Source: Oncomelania hupensis (Eukaryota > Mollusca > Gastropoda > Littorinimorpha > Pomatiopsidae). Taken from it: DNA of 64,000 bases. The position numbers and the translations under genes were made by a program. The stretch spans positions 39,053,257 through 39,117,256 of the forward strand of contig CM072511.1 in the NCBI GenBank assembly GCA_036898135.1, in the 5' to 3' direction. The notes below the pieces were generated by a model, which was not told the origin of the DNA, did no database searches, and worked only from the letters and a program-made list of their open reading frames with translations. This document shows, in pieces, positions 36,636 through 47,575 of the stretch (position 1 is the first letter of the stretch; each line of letters starts with the position of its first letter).

Positions 36636-37707
36636 TATATGTCTGTTTGGGAGATGACAGCCCATGGATTTCATTAAAGACAATAATGTAATGCTGACAA
36701 AAAGGCAAAACCGAAAAAAAAAAAAACATTGTTGTCAGTGGATTTTGTTGATTTTGTTTATTGGGTGACGAATTGACATTTGAGCTGATCATCCGGGGCT
36801 TCGATTAAAGTTTCCACTATTGAGAGAAAAAGAAGCACACATGCATAGTATTGTAAACAAATAGATTGGTGGGTGAAGGAAATGAAAACGAAAGGAAATG
36901 TATTCTCGCCTTTTATTTGACAACGTGTGTTGTTTTTTCCTCACTTCTCTAACAGATATTAGTTTTTCCCATTGTCAGTTACAAATCCTTTCTAAAGTGT
37001 TCTTTAAACAGTCAGCTCAAATATATACGTTACTGCGGGTTTTCTGATTTGGACTAGGCTGATGAATGAAAAATGAGTGTTCAGCTGTAACACCCAGTCG
37101 ACGCCCAACGCAATACACTCGAGTCTTTTACCAGTAAAAATTTACGTCCCCGAACACCGAAGCATATTACCAGTTCACTGTACCAACTCATTTAAAGCCC
37201 GTGAACCCAAGTCTCAATTCAGCTTATCTATCTCAACATCTTTCACAAGTTTTAAAGACACGAGCTTAAGGTAAATCTATCCAAACGTCTACCTGTCATC
37301 CCTTTAATCTCAGGCAAACAAATTTTATATCCTATATTATTTCCTGCGACTTAACTGGTTTTCTATAGATTTTATAGGTGGGGATGGGGTTGGGAGAAAT
37401 CACAGGCATGCAGAGGAATTAGCATACGCGCACACACCATAAAAATCTTGTGTTTCTCGCCTCCCCTTTTAGCGTTTGTCTAATAAATGTCTCTTTGATA
37501 TTCACATTCAAGATCGTTATGTTGCTGCTTTGATTTTAATTATCATATTAATTCTTCGCACGTCAGGCAAAGATCCTGGAGCCCTGGAATATTAGGTTAC
37601 ATAATTATAGGGTGGGGTTTGTATTTAGAAGATAAAGCGCTTTCGATCGAAGACGTTGATACTATTAATTATTGTAATTAACTGTTTATGTTTGTTAGAT
37701 GTCATTT

Positions 37708-38285
37708 ATACCCACGTTGGGGTGCCGGGGGTTTCAGTATAAATAGTATCCCCACTTTCTGGAAATTTAGTGCTTTAAATTCCCACTGTCGATGTCTTTC
37801 TCATTTGCTCTTTCTCATTCCTGCTCTGTTCTGTCAATCTGCTATACTATCGTCTTCTTCGCTAGACCAGTCTCCTACCTTTTTTCTTGAAAACTCTTCC
37901 GGGACAAGATTCCTTATTTGTGTATGAGGTCTGTTGGATCAGCTTGGGAATATTGGACGCTTTCTGCCAGGTGGTCACTGGGGCTTCCTATGATGCTATT
38001 ATTTAGCAATGTAGGCATTTTATATGTATGTGTTTTGTTGATAATTTATAATGATGTTTGTATTCTATTTTGTTTTTGTAAACAGGGGTTCGATAAGTTG
38101 GGGTGAAGCCTCAGCCGTCCCCTGCGTGGGATGTCTTTATTGTAAAGTGACTGGCTGGTGGAGACCTTTCGGTTTTACCACTAGGGTTGTTTCGGCAGAT
38201 CTTTTATGCGGATTGGGGGTTGTCCGGTCCTGATTTGGCTCGGAAGAGTCCGCTGGACCTAAAGCAACAATAATGTAATGTAATG
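37708..38285 (+). mobile_element. ~580-bp dispersed retroposon, copy 2, with 12-bp TSD
   Basis: The same repeat as at 5650 and 52610. It ends in short TAATG units (about 38270-38285). A perfect 12-bp direct repeat TAGATGTCATTT lies at 37696-37707 and 38286-38297, so the element is 578 bp and was inserted by target-primed reverse transcription. It has no recognised protein domain. It could be the 3' end of a LINE whose coding part is absent here, or a non-autonomous element using LINE machinery. Confidence 0.9.
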
Positions 38286-38615
38286 TAGATGTCATTTGTA
38301 AAACAAAAGTAGCTGTTCTCATCATAAAAAAGTGAAAGTTACTGACATGGTTCCTGAAGTGGTTAGCAATCAGTTGGTGGGTATTAGAAAAATGGGGAGA
38401 ATGGAAGGTGGGGAAAGATTTGTGATAACAATATGAAGGGTTGAAAGGATATATGGAAAGATAGTTTGCTGAGAAGCATGAATATTACAAAATTGGATCC
38501 GTCAGTGGTTCAACATCTTTGAGTTGTGGGATAGTTTATCAGAAGTTACACATAGAGTCACAAAATCATTAAGATTGAAATATCGCAAGTACAGTGTAAG
38601 TAAAACAATACATGT

Positions 38616-38789
38616 GACCTCATACACAAATAAGGAATCTTGTCCCGGAAGAGTTTTCAAGAAAAAAGGTAGGAGACTGGTCTAGCGAAGAAGACGATAG
38701 TATAGCAGATTGACAGAACAGAGCAGGAATGAGAAAGAGCAAATGAGAAAGACATCGACAGTGGGAATTTAAAGCACTAAATTTCCAGA
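38616..38789 (-). repeat. Perfect 174-bp inverted partial copy of the dispersed retroposon
   Basis: This segment is the reverse complement of 37758-37931 with no mismatch that I could find by eye. The two arms are 684 bp apart and could form a long hairpin in RNA. It contains only part of the 580-bp element, with neither end, so it is better explained by a local inverted duplication than by a separate insertion. Confidence 0.88.
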
Positions 38790-39313
38790 GTGCTTTTTTT
38801 TCTCTCGCTCGCAAATGTGTTACGTTACGAAACAGAGAAGCATTTAGATTGATAAAAAATAGATGTAAGCATGAAACAAAATAAAATTAATTTTTGAAGG
38901 ATCTGTCACAGTTTTTGACCTCCCACAACCTTTATCGGGACCCCGCAGCACACACACACAAACACGCACAAAAAACTATCAGCAGTCCTACTCGTACGCC
39001 AACACCCTCACCCTTTCTCCCACCTTGCCTTCAGTACGACTATTCGATTTGCGATGGAGTCGCTTGCTATGACAGTAACTCGGAACTAGCGACGGCCGGT
39101 AGTTTCTTCGATAATGTCTGATATCAGTATTGATAAGGGAATGAGATTAATGTCATTCCAATCGCTTCGGCCGCGAACGTAATTGCTGAGACTTGCATGT
39201 GTATGCTGCTAGTGCTAGACACGGTAAACTGTATATTTAAATGTTAAGTCGGTGAGTTCAAAGTGATTTCCCCTCTAAGTGAATATTTTCTAAACCAAGA
39301 TTTTTTTTTTCTT

Positions 39314-39566
39314 GAATGAATGAACATTGAGGTTTAACGTCTACACCCACCATTGGCGATATGGCAGTCGGGAATAACTATCCCGGGGAAAGAGGGGTAG
39401 GGATCTGAATCTACACTGAAAACACTGAACCACCAGAGCAATCATACTGCTAAAATGGACAGTGAAAAATGGCCACTTTTTATATCGCCCACCACGGGAT
39501 TCGATCCTGGGCCATCCATCGGTGTGCCAGGCGAAAGCTCTACCACTTGAGCTACGGTGATGGGAC
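39314..39566 (-). mobile_element. tRNA-derived SINE, family 2, copy b
   Basis: Minus-strand copy of the 2755-2985 element. The A box TAGCTCAAGTGGTAGAGC and a slightly mutated B box (GGATCGAATCC) are followed by the same body, ending in plus-strand CGTCTACACCCACCATTGG and a GAATGAATGAA tail. It is about 20 bp longer than copy a, with extra bases in the body. Confidence 0.85.
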
Positions 39567-39569
39567 AAT

Positions 39570-40430
39570 TTTTTTTTCTTCTGTAATAGATTAATATTAA
39601 GATGTTTTTTCTTCCACTGGGCGATCTCTTTATATCTTACTTGTTGGTTCCAAGCACATAATTTGGATGTCCGGTAATTTCAGTCAGAGTTGGTAAGAGA
39701 ATATTAAATATATACTGATCAAGTAAAAGTTTTGTGATTTATTTATTATATCACTGGTTGCCGTTTTCTTCAAATAAAAATGTAAGAGCATATCTATCAA
39801 CTTTTTTTTTTAAACAACTAAAATCATGTGAATTTTATATTTTCAATCCGTTTCAGTAATGCCTGTTTATTCCATAAAAGTATGCTTAGGCGGAACTATA
39901 TCAATAGCGAATTTAGAACATTACATTCTGTTCAGTTTCCGTTAATTAACGTCAATGTATTCGAAATTCGTGATTTATATGTTACTCGCAAATCACACGC
40001 TGTGTCCTATTAAAAAAAATACATATTAAACGTTGTTCTTGTGTTTGTCACACAGTGTATTCAGTTCAGAACAACGCCTTGAAACTGACGCTGATCTATT
40101 AGTCACACATTAAAATGTGCATCAAATGGAGAAAAATTGCATTGAGAAATAACTTAAGTTTTAACTTAGTTCTTCCCGTCTGGAATTTTCATTATTTTAA
40201 GCTTTCCGCGACGTTAGTGTTTAGCCTACATCTGTATGCAGGTTTTATATAACTTAAACATAAGACTATGTTTTACTTCTTTGGGCTGGGTCTCCTAAGG
40301 TCTCTAAGCTTATCAAGACCCACACAACGTTTGGTAATTATTTTAAGCAAGGAGATGGATGAATGCTTTATGAAAAGTGCGCACGAAATCGGATATGATT
40401 AATTTCTTTTGAGATTCGGTCGATATTAAT
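39570..40430. other. Noncoding stretch, nothing recognised
   Basis: AT-rich with no repeats or gene supported. Confidence 0.4.
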
Positions 40431-40617
40431 TACTATAATATAATACGTATGTAGTGTGTTTGTGTGAGTGTGTGAGTGTGTGTGTGTGTATGTGTGACCA
40501 GGCACATAATGGTCTTTAGGGATGACGATATCATAATAATGATGATTGTGGTCAGTCTGGGATGAGGTCAGCTTGAAGTCAAGCACCAGATCCTCTGTTA
40601 CTGACCGTGTATTAGTG

Positions 40618-40832
<215 letters not shown>

Positions 40833-41394
40833 TATGTACCGTTGAAGAAATACGAAGGAACTTGGGAATGATGGTTGTGTAGCCGATGTGGTTAGCTTGA
40901 GGTCGGGCAATGTGGTATCTTATCCCTGCAGACTGACCGGAACTAGCCTCAAGTCAATAGCCACCACGATCTGTCCACATTAATGTCAACGGTCACTCCT
41001 TGTTGTCATTGTAGCTCATGTTTAAGCCGACCAGGAGGTCATAGCGTTCTCCAGACGGACAGCATATATATGTAGCGAGAACAAGAGACAGACGTTCCCT
41101 CCTCCATTATCCCCATCTTACCATACAAGGGAAAGTGGTGGGTAAGGGGAGGTTTGAATAGTCTGTTTGGAAGAAAGTGAAGTAGGAAAAGAGATAGAGA
41201 GTATTACTTATCACGAGGTCGAATGGAGGGAGTGTGAAAACTGGATGGTTAGGATTTAGCAATGTGGGTGTGTGTGGGTGTGTGTGGGTGTGTGGGTGTG
41301 TGTGTGTACGTGAAAAAACGCACAAATGGGTTTCAGACCTTGTCTTTCTTAGTAACAAATGGGTTTATTTGCTTGGAACCCACTTTTTTCTAAG

Positions 41395-41472
41395 TGCGCG
41401 GGAGTGTTCTTTTAGTGCATGGGAGTGCAGTTGTAGTGCATGAGAGTGTTTTAAGTACACAGGAGTGTTCTA
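41395..41472. repeat. ~22-bp minisatellite, 4 units
   Basis: AGTGCGCGGGAGTGTTCTTTT, AGTGCATGGGAGTGCAG, AGTGCATGAGAGTGTTTTA and AGTACACAGGAGTGTTC are consecutive variants. A TG/GGG repeat lies just upstream at 41262-41308. Confidence 0.8.
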
Positions 41473-41479
41473 TCCGGGA

Positions 41480-42615
41480 CGGAGAAAATACAGTCAATTT
41501 TCGGAGAAATTTTGAAGAAAATTCGACCTATTTCGTCGCCTATAGCAGAGACGAATATTCCTGGTCTATGCCTATAGGAGACGAACTAGGTCAACTTTTT
41601 AGACGGAAAGAGCCAATTTTGACTTAGATTCTTACATTTCAAGAAGAAGTTTGCGTTCTTTACGTCAAAAAATCACTTTCCGATTCCTACATTCTTAAAT
41701 AAACCCAGTTCTGATGTATTGCAAATATGGGTGTGTGTGTGTGGGTGTGTGTGTGTTGACTAGCAACTATATATTTGCCCTTTTGTAAAGTTCACCTGTT
41801 TTATGACTTTATCTTTTTATCCTTGTATTGTGCTTTACTGTCAGCTTGTTCACTACTTTCTGTATGTGCTCTTGTGGGTGGTGCTGCAGCGTTGATCAAA
41901 TGCATTCCTTGTGTATTATTCACTTGGCAATAAATCATCTTCAATGTTGAATCTACTTACACCTTGAAGAAGAAGTAGACGATGATGGTGACGACGACGA
42001 TGGCTATGATAATGATAGCCCCGTTTTTGTTGTTGTTGTTGTTGTTTTTAAATAAATCCTGGGATGTATTTTCACACTTTTTGGCTAAATAATGAACTTT
42101 CATTTATGTGTAAATTCCTGTCATTTTAAACTTCCGTCATCCTTCAGTTGTTGTATGTAGTACCCTGTCAGTTTAACTTCAATCAATCTGTCTACCCGTC
42201 AGTCAGTTTAAACTTCCGTCGTATATATATTTACTATTTCCGATAAATACTTTTTTCATTTCCGGTTCAGGCTTGCAAACTTCCGACCTGATTGTCTTGC
42301 AGCTTTAGCACACCGAAATTATGGAAGTCCTGTGTACTGTCTGCCTCTATATTCTTTACTCAGACTATGCAATTCTCACTTCGGCCATGTGTAGGGATAA
42401 CGACCATTTCTTTTGATCTCTGTATGTGGAGATTCATGGTCAGTCGGGCTGTACCGCTTATTTCATTAAACTTGTGATTCTGTTCTATACCTGTTCCTCT
42501 CAGGATTGTAAATCTGACTGCTACAAGGAAGTCTCATTTAGGACTACGTGAATATTTTATTGTTTGCAATATCAAAGAGCATTATCAATAACGAAATATA
42601 TTTGTTGTTTGTTTC
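41480..42615. other. Noncoding region upstream of the MEF2 first coding exon
   Basis: By position this is intronic sequence or 5' flank of MEF2. It holds a short GTGTGG run at 41730-41757 and a TTG run at 42028-42045. No conserved promoter element can be identified by eye, and the upstream noncoding exon was not located. Confidence 0.45.
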
Positions 42616-42621
42616 AGATTG

Positions 42622-42651
42622 ATGCCGTGTGCCGCCCTACCGTTATTTTGA
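42622..42651 (+). promoter_or_regulatory. Upstream ORF in the MEF2 leader
   Basis: ATG at 42622 opens nine codons that end at TGA 42649-42651, 72 nt before the MEF2 start codon. Short uORFs commonly reduce downstream initiation. Whether this one does so is an inference, and its start context is weak (A at -4, T at -3). Confidence 0.45.
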
Positions 42652-42723
42652 GCGGGTATTGAACCAATCGTCACGTTGGAGGGTGCCAAAGCTAAAAAGG
42701 GGGCCACCAGCAACTCGAACGTC

Positions 42724-42777
42724 ATGGGGCGTAAAAAAATACAGATATCGCGTATCTGCGATGAACGGAACCGACAG
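42724..42777 (+). CDS. mef2: MEF2 transcription factor, coding exon 1 (residues 1-18)
   Basis: The translation is MGRKKIQISRICDERNRQ, the start of the MADS domain, which contacts the minor groove of the CTA(A/T)4TAG site. Known MEF2 proteins begin MGRKKIQI(T/S)RI and continue xDERNRQ, so residue 12, a Cys here, is the only unusual position. The exon stops after codon 18 in phase 0 before GTAAAA. As I recall, the vertebrate MEF2 genes have their first coding intron at the same place. A hAT transposon begins 177 bp downstream. The exon is 12.3 kb from its partner at 55041. Too short for ORF finding, it was recognised from the protein pattern and splice sites. Confidence 0.95.
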
Positions 42778-43103
42778 GTAAAATTATTTGTATACATTGT
42801 ATAGAACAAAAAACGTTGTTGTAGTTTATACGTTGATGTTGTTCTTTTTGTTGTTGTTGTTGCATTGAAGTACAGAGCAGACCGATTAATTTTAGAACAT
42901 TGCACAATTCCATGCAGAACCCAACACTCAGCCCATCCATCATGAAAGTTATACCACAGGCGGCGGAAGCGGGGGGGCAAGGGGGGCACTGGCCCCCCCT
43001 AGAAAAATATTGGGGGGGGGCAAACCTATACATTTGCCCCCCCAATATTCAGCCCCTCAAAAAACACTATTTGGAGGTTCAAACCAATATTTTCCCCCTT
43101 TCT

Positions 43104-43525
43104 CTGGACTGATGCAAGTTAACAATACCTGTGCTGAGACCATTTTTAAAGCACTGAAGGACTGCTTGATCAGACTTGACTTGCCAGTGCAAAACTGCAG
43201 GGGCCAGGCCTACGACGGTGCGAGTAATTTTCAGGGTCATGAGTCAGGAGTTGCAAAAAGATTCAAAGATGAGATCCTTGCTGTGACTGAAGAGCTGTCG
43301 GCAGTTCTTCAAAGAAAACAAACGACTTGTGATGACGCAGTAAACGCTGCTGACATGTGTCTGAGAACACTGGAAAGCATGCGGCATGAAGATTGTTATG
43401 AGACATTTTTTGCTGACATCACAACGAAAGCTGCAAATTTGTGTGATGAGCCCTGCGTTCCTAGACAGAAGCAGCCTCCACGAAGACTGGACGATGGCTC
43501 ACAGGGTCACAGCTACTCTTGTCCA
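43104..43525 (+). pseudogene. hAT/ZMYM-like transposase, N-terminal and middle piece
   Basis: The frame reads NNTCAETIFKALKDCLIRLD, then NCRGQAYDGASNFQGHESGV. The CRGQxYDGASNMxG block is a hallmark of ZMYM1/THAP-like hAT transposases and contains a catalytic Asp of the RNase H fold. After AKRFKDEILAVTEELS the sequence changes to a region (TTCDDAVNAADMCLRTLESM) that in family members lies much later. The segment with the conserved HCYGHxLNL block is therefore deleted. The piece ends at the LINE target-site duplication. Confidence 0.85.
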
Positions 43526-43535
43526 TCTGCTTAGT
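43526..43535. repeat. Target-site duplication of the nested LINE, left copy
   Basis: TCTGCTTAGT here equals 45441-45450 at the other end of the LINE. Confidence 0.93.
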
Positions 43536-45440
43536 CCCATCCTCCCATCCTGTCCCATAACCCGAAGGTCGTAGGGGCACCACAGATGATCGCTTAACCA
43601 GCATACTCCATCTTTCTCTGTCCTCAGCAGCCCTCATGGCTTCGCTCAGTGTCAAACCAGTCCATTCTCGAATGTTGTCCTCCCACCTCTTTTTCGGTCT
43701 CCCCCTTCTTCTACCTCCTTGCACTGTGCCTTGCAGAATGGTCTTTGCAAGGCCTGATGATCTGGTGACGTGGCCATACCATCGGAGTTTCCGTTTCTTC
43801 ACCACTGTGAGCAGGTCATCGTGCTGTCCAATGGCTTGTGTGATGGTCTGTCGGACTTCAACGTTGGTGATGTGTTGGGTATAGGAAATGCACAGAAGTC
43901 TTCTGTAGCACCTCATCTCCATGCTTTGTATTCTTCGTTGGAGATCTGCTGTGAGGGTCCATGCTTCGCAAGCATATAGGAAGATGGAGATGACCAGAGA
44001 GCGCAGCAGTTTTACTTTGGAATGTAGACTGATGGTTCTGTCTTTCCAAATGGGCTTCAACCTTGTCAGGGCAGCAGTTGTTTGTGCGATCCTGGAGAGG
44101 ACTTCCTGTCGAGACCCATTGTCTGACACAATGGCTCCTAAATATTTGAAGCTGTGCACTGTGTTGAGGGATTGGCCTTGTACTTTGATGTCCGTGTTGA
44201 TGCCATTGGTGTTGTTGGTCATCATTTTGGTCTTCTCTGCACTTATTTCCATTCCATAAGCTCTGGAGGTGGTGTCAAGCCTCTGTACAAGCTGTTCAAG
44301 TTCTTGTTCCTCTCCAGCCAATCCATCAATATCATCCGCAAAACGAAGATTGGAGATTGCTCTACCCCCTATGCTGACTGTGCCTTCGTGATCTGCAAGA
44401 GCATCTGACATGATGCGCTCTAGGAAGATGTTGAAGAGTGTTGGAGAGAGTAGGCATCCTTGACGCACACCGATTGTTGTTCTGAACCAGTTTCCGATGA
44501 TGCTGTTATGGAGGACTGCACTGGTAGCCTTGTCATACAGGCTTTTGATGACTTCTATAATTTTAGGGCTGATGTTGTACACTTTCATGGTTGCCCATAG
44601 AGCTGCATGCCAGACTCGGTCAAATGCCTTCTTGAAGTCTATGAACACATGATATAAATGTTGTTGGTGCTGTAGGTATTTCTCACAGATTATTCTGAGG
44701 TTGAAAATCTGTTCAGTGGTACTTCGCCCTGCCATGAATCCTGCTTGTTCTTCAGCTATGATTTGTTCAGCTTGTGGTTTCAACCTGTTGAGTATTATTT
44801 TCAGGAGGACCTTGCTGGGATGGCTGATGAGGCTGATGGTGCGGTAATTTTCACACTCCTGAAGGTTACCTTTTTTGGGAAGAGTGATGACAAGCGACTG
44901 GGTCCATGGTGTAGGCCATTCCCCACTCTGCCAGATCTTGTTACAGATAATGGTGAGAGCATCAGTCATCGCTTCTCCTCCTGCTTGTAGCAGTTCCGCT
45001 GGTATGTTGTCCACTCCCGCTGACTTCCCTTTCTTCAGCGATTGCACTGCTGCCTCAACTTCTTCCCGGAGAATTGGGAGGATTTCTTCTTCTTCTCTGC
45101 TCTCGGGACATGCTAGAACTGATGGGTCTCCATTTGGTGTATGGTTGTAAAGGTCAGAGCAGTACTCTGTCCATCTGTCCAAGACTTCTTGTTCTTCTGT
45201 AAGGCAAATGCCAGACTTGCTTTGGATAGTGGAGACTTTGGGCTGTTTAACACTTGTCAGCCGCTTCACAGTCTGGTAGGCCTTCTTGCTGTTGTTCTTG
45301 TTCAGATTGTTCTCTATTTCCTGGCATTGATCTTCTATCCAGTTCTCCTTTGCTGTGCGCATGCCTTTTCGGATGTCATTGTTGATTTTTCGGTAGACAT
45401 CAGCTCCCTGTGAGGTGTTCTTTTTCTTTTTTAACTCTCT
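43536..45440 (-). mobile_element. LINE insertion inside the hAT element, 5'-truncated
   Basis: Minus-strand copy of the same LINE as at 19854-22412, near-identical over its full 1.9 kb. It is truncated upstream of the RRELKKKK position. A perfect 10-bp duplication TCTGCTTAGT bounds it at 43526-43535 and 45441-45450. Its tail has drifted to GGATGGGAGGATGGG, which removed the normal TAG stop, so its open frame runs on into hAT sequence. Confidence 0.95.
43536..45440 (-). CDS. LINE reverse transcriptase ORF (partial, truncated copy)
   Basis: This is the open reverse-transcriptase reading frame of the nested LINE. The frame spans 43461-45494 if the flanking hAT sequence is counted, but only 43536-45440 is LINE. 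It has the same FIDFKKAFDRVWH, GVRQGCLLSPTLFN, FADDIDGLAG and GHVTRSSGLAK motifs as the 847-codon copy. Few replacements are visible, for example Ile for Val in HNSVIGNW and Lys for Arg in KVRLLRS. The endonuclease domain is entirely missing. The first ~18 codons of the apparent protein are antisense hAT sequence, and the last ~25 are also flank, so the frame is chimeric. It cannot retrotranspose on its own. Confidence 0.92.
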
Positions 45441-45450
45441 TCTGCTTAGT

Positions 45451-46181
45451 ACAGACAGCAATACTGTGAGGCCATTGACAACATCAAAGAACATTTAAAG
45501 AGCCGGTTTGATCAAATAGCTCTCGACTTACAAAGGAAAATTGAAGTTCTTCTAAGTGATGGAGCAGCAGGGAAGAGACCAGAAATTCCTCAAGAAATCA
45601 AAGATACATATTCCGCTGACATCGACTTGGACAGACTCAAAACTCAGCTAGAACTCCTCCCACATGCACTGGGTGACACCAGGAAGGCGACTAACTCTAG
45701 GATCTCTGTCTGGTGCCAAGCACTTTAATAGACAACCAGGATGGTTTCATGCAGGTTCCAGAAGGGGTGAAGACATTGGCAATGTTGTGGGAGTCTGACC
45801 TACCAAACAACGCTACCCTTGATGCAGAATACCAACGGTGGGTTTGCAAATGGCGAAGTGCTGCTGAGAATGCGACAGCTATCATCCCATCCACGGCATC
45901 AGAAGCACTGAAACATTGTGACAGGGATTTTTTATCCCAACCTGTTCATCATGCTAAAGAACCTTTGCACCCTGCCTGTCACTACTGCCGAGTGTGAGCG
46001 TTCAAACAGTCAGTTGCGCAACCTGAAAAACTACCTGCGCTCTACAATGGGGCAACAGAGATTCAATGGACTTGCTTTACTGAAAGTGCACAGGGATGTT
46101 GATATTGACTTCAAAGAGGCAGTGAACTGTTTTGCCAGAAGATACAATTCACTAATGGTACTAATGCCGCGGAACATATAG
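45451..46181 (+). pseudogene. hAT/ZMYM-like transposase, C-terminal piece
   Basis: This continues the hAT sequence after the LINE. It reads CEAIDNIKEHLKSRFDQ, then two stops near 45726, then a shifted frame with MLWESDLPNNATLDAEYQRW. The final frame (45918-46181) contains PVTTAECERSNSQLRNLKNY and STMGQQRFNGLALLKVHRD. The last segments are the hAT C-terminal dimerisation domain in its usual order. Two stops and at least one frame change make it non-functional independently of the LINE insertion. Confidence 0.88.
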
Positions 46182-46562
46182 TGCAGCAAGACTGAATTAA
46201 GTGAATTAAGTGAAAGCAGGGCGGTGATGTTCATAAACTACTAGGTAAATCTTTACAATAGGTAGTATACAAAACATCTCTGCTGACAAATAAATGTTTG
46301 TGTGTGTGGTTGTTTTTTTAAGGTAGGGGCAGAGGATAATTTTTGTACCCCAGAGTTTTTCAGGTCAAAAAGCTCAAAGTCCCAGACCATCACAGATGGC
46401 TTTTTCAAGGTTCAGATTGCACAAGATGGCACCATTTTGCATCCTTGAAAAAAAAAATTTCCGGGGGAGCATGCCCCCGGACCCCCCTAGAAGGCTCGGC
46501 GCTTCGCGCCTTCGCTGAATCTGTAACCCCCGCCCCTCTCCCCCCCTCGACTTTTCCCAGGT

Positions 46563-46865
46563 CCGGTGTGACATCCTCACAGTTCCTAGTATCTTAGCTG
46601 GGCTGGGAGCGAATGGGAGCATTCTGATTGGTCGACGCGTTACAAAATTCGACGCATGCGCACAGTGCTATCATAGTCTTCGTAAAGGTTAGGGTTAGGG
46701 TTTGGGTTAGAGTTAAGAGTTTAGGGTTAGGGTTAGGGTTTGGGTTAGGGTTAGGGTTATGACGCCTAAGAACTTCGTGAAAAAGCCGGCCCGACATGAC
46801 CTAGCGCATGCGCAAATGCGCTCGGATAAACTAGGAGACCCGGAACTTGAAGGATGTGACACCGG
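46563..46865 (+). mobile_element. Telomere-repeat-bearing MITE, copy 1
   Basis: A 303-bp unit with imperfect inverted ends of about 24 bp (left CCGGTGTGACATCC, right GGATGTGACACCGG). Its interior at 46684-46760 has TTAGGG and TTTGGG units, GAGTTAAGAGTTT in the middle, and GCGCATGCG-type motifs on both sides. An inverted copy at 62847-63150 has the same interior in the same order. It sits in the right part of the hAT element. No transposase is encoded. The superfamily and target-site duplication are unresolved. Confidence 0.85.
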
Positions 46866-47274
46866 CCCTGATGTCAGTGAATAAAATGTGTGTGTGCCCC
46901 CCCAATCCTGAGCAGCTTCCGCCGCCTGTGTATACATGGAGTTTGGTGGCCTCTAGCAAACCATGCGCGTGCGATCGTGAGAGTTTAATGTGTGTTTGTG
47001 TGTGTGTGTGTGTGTTTGTGTGCGTGTGATCTTAAGAGTTTAATATGTGTGTGCGTGTCTGTGTATGTGTGTGTGTGTGAACGATTGATCATGAGTTGTT
47101 TTTACAAAATTATTTATATGTTCGTGTTGTTCCTGTGTGTCGAGCGAGCGTACTAGCGTTTTCTGATCAGCGTCACATTTTCTTACCCATATCATACGAT
47201 AGTTCGGATTTCTCTGCATTCAAATCGAAAAGTGAGAAGTGCAAGTGCGTTCAAATAAGATACTTATTAAAAGG

Positions 47275-47575
47275 TAAAAAAGGTAAAGGTAGTCCCATAG
47301 CCTTGTGGCCGTAGGGGAGCGTGATGTTGGAGTTCACACTTATCTTGGGCCAGCGTAATGAGGGTGATGCCCAACTCTCTCCCTCGCTGCTTTACCTTCC
47401 CCACCCTCAAGAGAGTAGGTACTCAATCACAGTTGAGTCAACTGGGGGCGTTGTTATTTGTCGCTTCACGCCTTAGCGGTCACCCATCCAAGTGCTAACC
47501 GCACCGGACGGTGCTTCACTTTCGACACAGTAGCGAGTGCTCCAACCACTGCACTATCCGACACCCCGGTATAAG
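47275..47575 (-). mobile_element. 5S rRNA-derived SINE, copy B
   Basis: On the minus strand the head reads GTGCAGTGGTTGGAGCACTC, then GTGAAGCACCGTCCGGTG and GGTTAGCACTTGGATGGG with TGACCGC. This matches the 5S internal promoter C-box region. The 3' domain shows GGGGAAGGTAAAGCAGCGAG and TTACGCTGGCCCAAGATAA, shared with 18968-19305 and 32775-32937. The 3' tail is made of ACCTTT-like units (plus strand GGTAAAAAAGGTAAAGG, 47273-47290). Confidence 0.85.

Larger units (their letters stand above)
42618..42777 (+). other. mef2: MEF2 exon carrying 5' UTR and first coding segment
   Basis: A pyrimidine-rich tract (TTTGTTGTTTGTTTCAG, 42601-42617) gives a good 3' splice site, so an untranslated exon lies further upstream. 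The exon ends at 42777 before GTAAAA, a usable 5' splice site. The 106-nt leader contains an in-frame stop (TGA, 42649-42651) upstream of the start codon, which fixes ATG 42724 as the first in-frame start. A 9-codon upstream ORF runs from ATG 42622 to that TGA. Confidence 0.85.
42955..46930 (+). mobile_element. hAT-type (ZMYM-like) DNA transposon with nested LINE and MITE
   Basis: The ends are 16-bp perfect inverted repeats: CACAGGCGGCGGAAGC at 42955-42970 and its complement at 46915-46930. The direct repeat TATAC flanks both sides (42950-42954, 46931-46935). G/C-homopolymer-rich subterminal segments (42971-43060 and 46462-46555, 46897-46904) are typical of this element type in marine invertebrates. 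Inside are two pieces of a transposase on the plus strand, interrupted by a minus-strand LINE (43536-45440), and a telomere-repeat MITE (46563-46865) near the right end. The element lies in MEF2 intron 1 in the same orientation as the gene. Confidence 0.88.

Noticed and set aside
46684..46760. Interstitial telomere from an ancestral chromosome fusion
   Set aside because: The same variant order of telomeric units occurs at 62.95-63.03 kb between the same inverted ends, so it belongs to a mobile element.
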